Source of the DNA: Bacteroidia bacterium
GTDB lineage: Bacteria; Bacteroidota; Bacteroidia; B-17B0; Aurantibacillaceae
Assembly (NCBI GenBank): GCA_014379485.1
Contig: JACMLS010000460.1
Coordinates: 1-11,937 of the forward strand
Direction of reading: 5' to 3'
Length of the DNA stretch: 11,937 nucleotides
Below are positions 1-6,025 of the stretch, one piece after another (the stretch's first letter is position 1; every line of letters begins with the position of its first letter). Under the pieces are notes generated by a model. It saw only the letters and a program-made list of their open reading frames with translations, was not told the DNA's origin and made no database searches. The translations under genes and the position numbers were made by a program.

Positions 1-673
1 CAATATTTCTAAACTCATAGATGAGGTAAACGATGTTTCAGGGCTGGCACAATCAGAAGTGCAGGAAGCAGAAGAAAAAGAAGATTACGAAATGGCAGCT
101 TCACTTTCTGAGATTGTTTTTGAGGCAGATGAACTGAAAGATAAATTAAAAAAACTTAAAGAGGATGATGTAACCGATCTGCGCTACCAGCTCGAAGACA
201 AAAAAAGACAGCTCGCACAAAAATTTGATCAATTAGTAAAAGACAAAAAACTTATAGGCTTAAAAACAGAATATTTTGAGGCCAAAGAATATACAATTTC
301 AGTTGTAGAGAACAAAGGCAATGAAAGTGATAAGAAAAAACTCAAAGATATTCTAGATAAAGAAAAAGCTTTTCTTCAGTCAGAGAACATTCTCTACATA
401 CGCGATATTATTTCGAAATTCGGAGAACTTACCTGGCGCATAAGTGAGCGGAACCCCGATTTCTATTACGGAGTTTATATAAATCTCTGTTCTGAAGAAT
501 ACCGCAATAAATACACCAATAAAAACCGCGCAGAAGAACTGATTGCGCAGGGAGAAAAAGCAATGGAAAGGCAAAATGCTACAGAGTTGCGTGCTATTGT
601 TTACAACCTCTGGCACCTGTTACCTGAAACTGCAAGAAACAAATTAGATTCAGGGGGTACGGGAATTGGTTAA
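1..673 (+). CDS. C-terminal part of a coiled-coil, possibly Hsp70-family, chaperone (5' end outside window)
   Basis: The frame is open from position 2 to the TAA at 671-673, giving 223 visible residues with no stop, so the gene begins before the window. A GTG at 59 could act as a start, but the 19 residues before it (NISKLIDEVNDVSGLAQSE) continue the same helical pattern, so I treat it as internal. The product is soluble, highly charged and mostly helical. A segment around visible residues 20-40 (EVQEAEEKEDYEMAASL) resembles a UVR-type helical motif. The tail (EELIAQGEKAMERQN, then LWHLLPE, ending GGTGIG) resembles the C-terminal lid region of large Hsp70-family proteins of Bacteroidota, as I remember that family. 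No ATPase domain is visible, so this is inference from the tail alone. It overlaps the convergent neighbour by 24 bp. Alternative: another coiled-coil cytoplasmic protein. Confidence 0.6.
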   Translation, partial: NISKLIDEVNDVSGLAQSEVQEAEEKEDYEMAASLSEIVFEADELKDKLKKLKEDDVTDLRYQLEDKKRQLAQKFDQLVKDKKLIGLKTEYFEAKEYTISVVENKGNESDKKKLKDILDKEKAFLQSENILYIRDIISKFGELTWRISERNPDFYYGVYINLCSEEYRNKYTNKNRAEELIAQGEKAMERQNATELRAIVYNLWHLLPETARNKLDSGGTGIG

Positions 674-2359
674 ACTCCTGAACTTAGATTTTAAAGAAGA
701 TTCATCTCTTACATTCATCTCCACTTTTTGTGTGAAGTTGTAGAAAATTATTTTTTTCCGGTAATTATAAATTCCCAGGTCTCTGGAACCTAAGCTTGCA
801 AGCGCTTTAATCAAAGCTTTATTATTATCGCTGGCATTTTCTAAAATGTCTTTTGAAACTTCTGTCTGGCAAATGTGTGTTGGGTATCGTAAATTAACTT
901 CTGCATCCTCGGCAGAGGTTTTAAAAGTTTTAACAGGTATTGCTTTTGTTTGATAAATACCCATGTTGTTATCATATTCAGAAACTTTAAATTTCTTTTT
1001 AGATTCTAATTTACTTCCGGCAGTATAATAAACATTCACATTTTTATCGCGGCTTAATGCAAGCACACTATCACCTTGCGGAATGTACCAGGCCCTTGCG
1101 CCCGAAGCCGATGAAAGGATAACGCAGAGTTCAAAATCTGAATTATTATAAAAAACAAGCTTGCCAGTATCTATCATTCCAAAATTTGCGTTTTTATTCC
1201 AGGTCAGAATATCGTCATACATACTTACCGGGGTTTTTCCTGTTAAACGATTTATTTTTGACCCGCTTCTTAAAACCGAAGGGCTGGAATAAACAGAGTC
1301 CAGAAAAGAAAACAAATTTTTATTTTTCTCAAATTCATCCACCGTATTAGATGCTGTTGAACTTCTGTCATAAACAGGCGGGTTATAATTGTAATTATAA
1401 TTAGTTGGAAAATTATAATCCGATCTGTGGCTTCTGCCGCCGCAAGCCTTTGAAAAGAAAAGTATTTTTATAATAATAAGCGCCACCACAAGAATTGCTA
1501 CTACAGGATTTCTGCCCGAGCCAGACGAAGAGGTGCTTTTGTGTGTGTATGAACCCGCACTTTCCGACGCATTACTGTATTCCAGTTCTCTCCGCCTTAC
1601 CTCCGCCCTCATATCATCGTCTACCTTTAATCCTGACAGGTTGCGGATGATCTCTCCGGAAATATCAGGACGTTTTAAAACATTGTACGCTTCTACATAA
1701 AGTATAATCAATGTCTTCGCCAGACGATTTCTCAGTTCCATAAAAAAATCAGGAAGCAGGCTGATTGCTCCAAGATAATTTCTTGAGTAAAACACCGCTT
1801 CTGCAACAGTAATTCCAAATAATCTTTTCGACCGGATGCCCGCATTCAGCTCGTCAATTTTTTCTATCCGCTCATTTATTTCCTCGTAAACTTTTTTAAA
1901 ACAGGCCTCTTCATCAGACATGTTCATAAAGCGGTTGGTCTTTAATAATTTAGTAAGGTTAAAAAAATCTTTAGCCTTAAAAAGTTTATTCAGTTCAGGC
2001 TCAAAACGCTCGCGATAATACGGAGAAACAAAATCCATGAAATCTGAATTTTCTGTTTCAGGAGTTTTTTTAAGATTATTATAATCAGAAATAAATCCTT
2101 TTTCAAGGAATAAAATAAACGCTTTGTCTTGCGCTATAATACGGTGGTACTCAATTACCTTTTCATCTTCAAGCTCTTCAAAAATCTTTAAGATCTCATC
2201 TTTATTGAATTCTTTCTCATTTATTTTTACGGTCTGAGAATCGCTCAGTTCAATTTCGGCCAGCATTTTCTTTTTGGCCAGCTGAAGATCTTTACGCTCA
2301 ATACGTGCATTGCTTACCTCTGTTATTCCCAACAATGTAAAAGGAGAAACGTAATACAT
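650..2359 (-). CDS. Uncharacterised single-pass membrane protein with a possible degenerate J-like N terminus
   Basis: A 569-residue protein I cannot assign to a named family. Residues 1-265 are charged, mostly helical and presumably cytoplasmic. The opening MYYVSPFTLLGI followed by a lysine-rich helix recalls the start of a J domain (F/Y-x-x-LGI), but no HPD motif is present, so J function is not supported. Residues 266-284 form a Ser/Gly-rich linker, and residues 285-302 (PVVAILVVALIIIKILFF) are one strong transmembrane segment. After it come an Asn/Tyr-rich stretch (315-330) and a C-terminal domain (about 340-569). That domain has a beta-strand pattern (LVFYNNSDFELCVIL, ARAWYIPQGDSVLAL) like extracytoplasmic domains recurrent in Bacteroidota. 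There is no signal peptide, so the topology is probably N-in/C-out. The ATG at 2359 is the first start in frame and begins the conserved-looking segment. Its 3' end overlaps the convergent chaperone-like gene. Confidence 0.85.
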   Translation of the reverse strand: MYYVSPFTLLGITEVSNARIERKDLQLAKKKMLAEIELSDSQTVKINEKEFNKDEILKIFEELEDEKVIEYHRIIAQDKAFILFLEKGFISDYNNLKKTPETENSDFMDFVSPYYRERFEPELNKLFKAKDFFNLTKLLKTNRFMNMSDEEACFKKVYEEINERIEKIDELNAGIRSKRLFGITVAEAVFYSRNYLGAISLLPDFFMELRNRLAKTLIILYVEAYNVLKRPDISGEIIRNLSGLKVDDDMRAEVRRRELEYSNASESAGSYTHKSTSSSGSGRNPVVAILVVALIIIKILFFSKACGGRSHRSDYNFPTNYNYNYNPPVYDRSSTASNTVDEFEKNKNLFSFLDSVYSSPSVLRSGSKINRLTGKTPVSMYDDILTWNKNANFGMIDTGKLVFYNNSDFELCVILSSASGARAWYIPQGDSVLALSRDKNVNVYYTAGSKLESKKKFKVSEYDNNMGIYQTKAIPVKTFKTSAEDAEVNLRYPTHICQTEVSKDILENASDNNKALIKALASLGSRDLGIYNYRKKIIFYNFTQKVEMNVRDESSLKSKFRSLTNSRTP

Positions 2360-2690
2360 ATCATTAAATTACCCTATGAATTTAAGCAAAATCCTATTAC
2401 ACAGTATGGAATTGGATAATTGCAGGATAATATTGGATAAGTGTACTGTTTTTTGGGATAAGCGAGGAGGAATAAAAGTGCTGGCATAACCTGATTTTTC
2501 TATTCTCGGAGTGAACTTAATATCTTTAATCATTTGCCAAATGTTCAAAATCATTCATAGAGATATTGTATTATTTTATAAATTAGCGTCCTCAAAAAAA
2601 CTATACACATGAAATAGTCTCGGTCCAAAATTGAAAAATGAAAAAACGAGACGTATTCCATTTAACATTAACATAAACATAAAAAAACAC
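2360..2690. other. Divergent intergenic region upstream of mdh and the membrane-protein gene
   Basis: This 331-bp region separates two divergently transcribed genes and must hold both promoters. Visible structure is an array of four GGATAA hexamers (2414-2461), a 6-bp inverted repeat GTCTCG (2617-2622)/CGAGAC (2647-2652), and a 13-codon ATG frame (2638-2676) just before mdh. I found no convincing TTTG plus TAnnTTTG promoter pair on either strand. TAAATTAG (2579-2586) and TATCTTTA (2521-2528) are each one base off the -7 consensus. A 61-codon minus-strand frame (2369-2554) lacks any coding signature. Confidence 0.6.
2411..2461. promoter_or_regulatory. Array of four helically phased GGATAA hexamers (possible operator)
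   Basis: GGATAA occurs at 2414-2419, 2425-2430, 2435-2440 and 2456-2461. Start-to-start distances are 11, 10 and 21 bp, close to multiples of the 10.5-bp helical turn. The first and third copies share the longer ATTGGATAA (2411-2419 and 2432-2440). The array sits 52-102 bp upstream of the leftward membrane-protein gene and about 230 bp upstream of mdh. A regulator binding one face of the DNA is inference. The hexamer also occurs by chance in coding DNA elsewhere in this AT-rich window. Confidence 0.3.
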
Positions 2691-3632
2691 ATGAAAATTT
2701 CAGTAATCGGAGCAGGAAATGTTGGTGCTACCTGTGCAGACGTAATTGCCCACAAAGAACTTTGCAACGAACTGGTGTTGCTTGATATTAAAGAAAATTT
2801 TTCTGAGGGAAAAGCTTTGGATATCTGGCAAACCGCACCTGTTAATATGTACGATACCCGTATCAAAGGTTCTACCAATGACTATTCTAAAACCGCTGGT
2901 TCAGAAGTAGTAGTGATCACATCAGGCTTACCAAGAAAACCGGGTATGAGCCGCGATGATCTTATTTCTACCAACGCAAATATTGTAAAAACAGTTACTG
3001 AAAATGTAATTAAGCATTCTCCCAACGCAATCATCATTGTGGTTTCTAACCCGCTTGATGTGATGACGTATTGCTCTTACCTTACAGCAAAAATAGACAG
3101 AAGCCGTGTTTTTGGAATGGCAGGAATCCTTGATACTGCGCGTTACAAAGCCTTTCTTGCAGAAGCCATTAATGTTTCGCCAAAAGATATTCAGGCTGTT
3201 TTAATGGGAGGTCATGGAGACACAATGGTTCCGCTTCCACGTTATACAACTGTGGGCGGAATTCCGGTAACAGAACTTATTTCTAAAGAAAAATTAGATG
3301 CAATTATTGAGCGCACCAAAAAAGGCGGTGGCGAAATTGTAAATCTTTTAGGAACCTCTGCATGGTACGCTCCTGGCGCTGCCGCTGCTCAAATGGTAGA
3401 AGCAATTGTGCGCGATCAGAAAAGGGTTTTCCCGGTTTGTGCATGGCTTACCGGTGAGTACGGACAAAAAAATGTTTACCTGGGCGTTCCGGTAATTCTC
3501 GGAAAAAACGGAATTGAGAAAATAATTGAACTTCAATTGAACGATGATGAGAAGAAATTACTCAATAATTCGTCGATTGCAGTTAAAGAAGTGATGGCTG
3601 TTTTGGATAAAATGAATTTAATTACCGCATAA
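2691..3632 (+). CDS. mdh: Malate dehydrogenase (NAD-dependent, LDH-like type)
   Basis: This is a 313-residue cytoplasmic enzyme that interconverts malate and oxaloacetate with NAD(H) in the TCA cycle, at the usual length for the LDH-like bacterial Mdh group. The N-terminal Rossmann fold shows GAGNVG (glycines 7, 9, 12), with D32 closing the NAD site. The substrate loop LPRKPGMSRDDL carries R82 and R88; arginine rather than glutamine at the first of these marks malate over lactate dehydrogenase. VVSNPLDV contains N120, GILDTARY contains D148 and R151, and GGHGDTMVP contains the catalytic His175. The start at ATG 2691 is chosen because the conserved beta strand MKISVIGAGN begins there. The frame stays open upstream to a TTG at 2631, but those 20 extra residues are low-complexity and precede the fold. 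The upstream sequence is A-rich with no strong Shine-Dalgarno. Transcription ends at the hairpin 21 bp after the stop. Confidence 0.96.
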   Translation: MKISVIGAGNVGATCADVIAHKELCNELVLLDIKENFSEGKALDIWQTAPVNMYDTRIKGSTNDYSKTAGSEVVVITSGLPRKPGMSRDDLISTNANIVKTVTENVIKHSPNAIIIVVSNPLDVMTYCSYLTAKIDRSRVFGMAGILDTARYKAFLAEAINVSPKDIQAVLMGGHGDTMVPLPRYTTVGGIPVTELISKEKLDAIIERTKKGGGEIVNLLGTSAWYAPGAAAAQMVEAIVRDQKRVFPVCAWLTGEYGQKNVYLGVPVILGKNGIEKIIELQLNDDEKKLLNNSSIAVKEVMAVLDKMNLITA

Positions 3633-3652
3633 TTGTTAAAACATCAGATTTT

Positions 3653-3689
3653 AAAGGGTTCCCACTCACCATGGGAACCCTTTTTTTTT
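3653..3689 (+). terminator. Rho-independent terminator of mdh
   Basis: A perfect stem GGGTTCCCA (3656-3664) pairs with TGGGAACCC (3672-3680) around a 7-nt loop. Flanking AAA/TTT extends it to 12 bp, and a run of nine T (3681-3689) follows. It lies just after the mdh stop. An ATG in this hairpin (3671) is in frame with the next gene but is not its start. Confidence 0.93.
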
Positions 3690-3690
3690 G

Positions 3691-3698
3691 TATTTTTG
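3691..3698 (+). promoter_or_regulatory. Possible Bacteroidota -7 box (TATTTTTG)
   Basis: The sequence TATTTTTG fits TAnnTTTG and lies 23 bp before the ATG of the first paralogue, immediately after the mdh terminator. No TTTG element is visible about 19-21 bp upstream, where the hairpin lies, and the neighbouring T-run weakens the match. Confidence 0.35.
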
Positions 3699-3721
3699 GG
3701 ATAAACCTAAAAAGAAAAAAA

Positions 3722-4747
3722 ATGAAAAAACTTTACTTTTCTATTTGTGCCTTATCTGTAATGGGAATAATGAATGCCCAGCACACAATTACTGCAGCAG
3801 ATCTTCCTGTAATTGGCGATACTTACCAATACCTGGTAGTTGATTCTGTAAATGTTCAGCCAGGCGGAACAGGAACTGGTCAAACCTGGAATTTTTCAGC
3901 CTATGCTGTTGGTTCTGTAATGGGATCTATGCCTTATACTGCGGTTCCGGCAGCATTCACCACAGATTTTCCAAACTCTTCTGTTGCAGAAAACGATAGT
4001 ACAAATTATGCTTTTTACAGACTTGTTTCAGGAACAAGCTGGCAAGAAGACGGAATGGAACTTTCTGTTTCAGGCGCAACTGTAAGAGCTATTTTTTCTG
4101 ATCAGGCTGTTATTTACAACTCATTTCCTTACGCATTCGGGTCTTCTACTCCTACTGATAACATTACAGGTACAATCACTGGTACCACTTCAGGAACATG
4201 TACAGGAACTACTTCTACTATCTGCGACGGAAGCGGATCGTTGGTGCTAAGCAGCGGAACTTTCAATAACGTGATCAGGGTAACAACAATTATTGACCTT
4301 AACTTAAATATTACAACTCCGTTTCCGATTACCGGAACTTATTACGAGCACCGCTACCAATATTACAGTGCGGCTTCTAAATTTCCTTTGTTCGAAATTC
4401 GTCTTACCCATATTAATACACCATTGGGTACAACAGATACTAAAACAGTTTATGCAAATTACGCTGTTGTGGGAGTAAAAGAAAATCATAACCAGATTTC
4501 TTTCAGCTTATTTCCAAACCCTGTTAAAAACGAGTTGAACATTAAAATGAATTTCCAAAAACAAAACAATGTTTCAATTGAAGTAATTAATCAATTAGGT
4601 CAGGTTGTAAAATCTGAAAAAATGGATAACATTAATGCAGGAACACTTGTAAAGAAAATTGATCTTACAGGAGTTGCCTCAGGAATTTATTTTGTTCGCC
4701 TTAAAAACGGTGAAGGATCAAAAGTTCAGAAATTTATTGTTGAGTAA
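3722..4747 (+). CDS. Secreted T9SS-substrate protein, paralogue A
   Basis: A 341-residue exported protein of unknown function. Residues 1-20 (MKKLYFSICALSVMGIMNAQ) form a signal peptide. The body (21-250) is rich in Thr, Ser, Gly and aromatic residues, with no catalytic motif I recognise; it includes a DGSGSLVLSSGTFNNVIRV segment (169-187) also found in paralogue B. The C terminus (about 258-341) is a type A T9SS sorting domain: FPNPVKNELNIK, then VSIEVINQLGQVV, LTGVASGIYFVRL and KFIVE. By family knowledge this domain directs passage across the outer membrane and is then removed or processed. The start at 3722 is chosen because the signal peptide begins there. The in-frame ATG at 3671 sits inside the mdh terminator and would bury the signal peptide behind 17 extra residues. 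A similar gene of equal length follows 74 bp downstream. Confidence 0.9.
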   Translation: MKKLYFSICALSVMGIMNAQHTITAADLPVIGDTYQYLVVDSVNVQPGGTGTGQTWNFSAYAVGSVMGSMPYTAVPAAFTTDFPNSSVAENDSTNYAFYRLVSGTSWQEDGMELSVSGATVRAIFSDQAVIYNSFPYAFGSSTPTDNITGTITGTTSGTCTGTTSTICDGSGSLVLSSGTFNNVIRVTTIIDLNLNITTPFPITGTYYEHRYQYYSAASKFPLFEIRLTHINTPLGTTDTKTVYANYAVVGVKENHNQISFSLFPNPVKNELNIKMNFQKQNNVSIEVINQLGQVVKSEKMDNINAGTLVKKIDLTGVASGIYFVRLKNGEGSKVQKFIVE

Positions 4748-4762
4748 AATCATCATCCTTAA

Positions 4763-4794
4763 AAAAAGCCCTGACATTAAAATCAGGGCTTTTT
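4763..4794 (+). terminator. Hairpin terminator between paralogues A and B
   Basis: A 12-bp perfect stem AAAAAGCCCTGA (4763-4774) pairs with TCAGGGCTTTTT (4783-4794) around an 8-nt loop. It starts 15 bp after the paralogue A stop and ends 27 bp before the paralogue B start codon. The U-tract is short (five T, part of the stem), so read-through into B is possible. Confidence 0.85.
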
Positions 4795-4821
4795 AATTAT
4801 TAATCATCTAAACCCAATCCA

Positions 4822-5847
4822 ATGAAAAAAATCTACTTATCACTTTTTTGCGTTGCAGCATTTTCTGCAGCAAATGCACAATTTTCACTTACCTCAGCAA
4901 ACATTCCGGTTAGCGGAGATGTGGATAACTATTACCTTGTGGATACAAATTCTGTTTCAGGTCCTGGACCAACCGGAACAGGAAACACTTATTTACTTGG
5001 GATGGTAACTCCCATCATGCCAATGGGTGGAAAAAATTATGTTTTGCCCTCTACTACTCCGTATTCTGCAGATTTTCCAACTTCGCAGGTTGCTTTAAGT
5101 GACAGCGGCGCTTTTACATTTTACAGCGGTGGTACTACCATGTACCAGATGGATGGTTTAGGAATAAATACTACTGCAATAACAGCAACCGTTACGCTTT
5201 CAGATAAAGGCATAATATTCAACGCCTTTCCTTTTGGTTACGGAGCTACACAGCACGATACACTTTCTGGCGCTATAACTACTACTACTTTTGGAAGCGG
5301 AACTGTAGAAGGTTATATCAACACTACTGTAGATGGCAGCGGAGATATAATTTTACCAGCAGGTACTTTTACCAACGTAATCCGCGTAAAAATGGAAACC
5401 TACATGGACCTTTCACTTGCAGGCGGACTTTTTGTAGTTACACAAACAGAAACACGTTATATGTTTTTCAGCGCAACCTCTAAATTTCCTCTTTTTGAGT
5501 GTGGAAGAACTATACAGGTTGGAATCTCTGACGTTGCCTTTGCTTCTATAAACAGCCTTGCATCTGCTGTGGGTGTAAATGAAAACTCAAACGCGGTTTC
5601 ATTTAATTTATTCCCTTCTCCTGCAAAAAATGAGCTGAATGTAAAAATGAAACTTCCAAAAGAAAATAAAGTTTCTATTGAAGTAATAAATCAGTTAGGG
5701 CAAGTTGTAAGATCAGAAAAAATGGAAAGCTTAACTGCCGGAAACCTGGTAAAGAAAATTGATCTTACCGGTGTTGCTTCAGGAGTTTATTTTGTACGTC
5801 TCCGCAATAACGACTTTACTAAAGTTGAAAAATTTATTGTAGAGTAA
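4822..5847 (+). CDS. Secreted T9SS-substrate protein, paralogue B
   Basis: A 341-residue exported protein of unknown function and tandem duplicate of the preceding gene. Residues 1-20 (MKKIYLSLFCVAAFSAANAQ) are a signal peptide. The body shares landmarks with paralogue A in the same order: an early GD followed by tyrosines and (V)D, TGTG, DFP, a central FNAFPFGYG (133-141), DGSGDIILPAGTFTNVIRV (171-189) and SATSKFPLFE (218-227). Elsewhere it has diverged widely. The type A T9SS sorting domain spans about 258-341. Its last 58 residues match paralogue A at about 45 positions by my count, more than the body does. The usual PNP motif is PSP here (FPSPAKNEL). No promoter is evident in the 27 bp after the upstream terminator, so the gene may depend on read-through from A. 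Its own terminator follows the stop. No enzymatic motif was seen. Confidence 0.9.
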   Translation: MKKIYLSLFCVAAFSAANAQFSLTSANIPVSGDVDNYYLVDTNSVSGPGPTGTGNTYLLGMVTPIMPMGGKNYVLPSTTPYSADFPTSQVALSDSGAFTFYSGGTTMYQMDGLGINTTAITATVTLSDKGIIFNAFPFGYGATQHDTLSGAITTTTFGSGTVEGYINTTVDGSGDIILPAGTFTNVIRVKMETYMDLSLAGGLFVVTQTETRYMFFSATSKFPLFECGRTIQVGISDVAFASINSLASAVGVNENSNAVSFNLFPSPAKNELNVKMKLPKENKVSIEVINQLGQVVRSEKMESLTAGNLVKKIDLTGVASGVYFVRLRNNDFTKVEKFIVE

Positions 5848-5869
5848 GAATTATTATTATTTTTTTGAG

Positions 5870-5905
5870 AAAAATCCTCCTGGTAAAAATCAGGGGGATT
5901 TTTTT
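5870..5905 (+). terminator. Rho-independent terminator of paralogue B
   Basis: The stem AAAAATCCTCCTG (5870-5882) pairs with CAGGGGGATTTTT (5891-5903), with one G-T wobble, around an 8-nt loop. It ends in a run of T to 5905 and lies 22 bp after the stop codon. Confidence 0.88.
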
Positions 5906-5991
5906 ATCGGTTAAATAGTCTTTTTTATATTGGTAAAACCAACACTCATAGCTTCTACAATAAGAAAAAAAGAAAATAAATATTGATTCAC

Positions 5992-5999
5992 TATCTTTG
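5992..5999 (+). promoter_or_regulatory. Possible Bacteroidota -7 box (TATCTTTG)
   Basis: TATCTTTG is an exact match to TAnnTTTG, 26 bp before the ATG of the 1227-residue protein gene, in a 178-bp gap after a terminator. It implies a leader of about 20 nt. A TTG lies at 5983-5985, too close to act as the -33 element, and no well-spaced TTTG is seen. Confidence 0.55.
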
Positions 6000-6025
6000 C
6001 ATCAACAGCCTTATGATCAAATACT

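Noticed and set aside
59..61. GTG as the true start of the left-edge gene
   Set aside because: The frame is open to the window edge and the residues before it continue the same helical pattern.
650..2359. Functional DnaJ-type cochaperone
   Set aside because: No HPD tripeptide or standard J-domain helix pattern is present; only the first dozen residues resemble a J-domain start.
2369..2554. 61-codon minus-strand reading frame in the intergenic region
   Set aside because: It has no family signature, no ribosome binding site and no typical composition. It overlaps the GGATAA array and looks like a chance frame.
2631..2690. N-terminal extension of malate dehydrogenase by 20 residues from a TTG
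   Set aside because: The added residues are Asn/Ile/Lys-rich and lie before the first strand of the NAD fold. Family members start at the MKI-x-VIGAGN strand.
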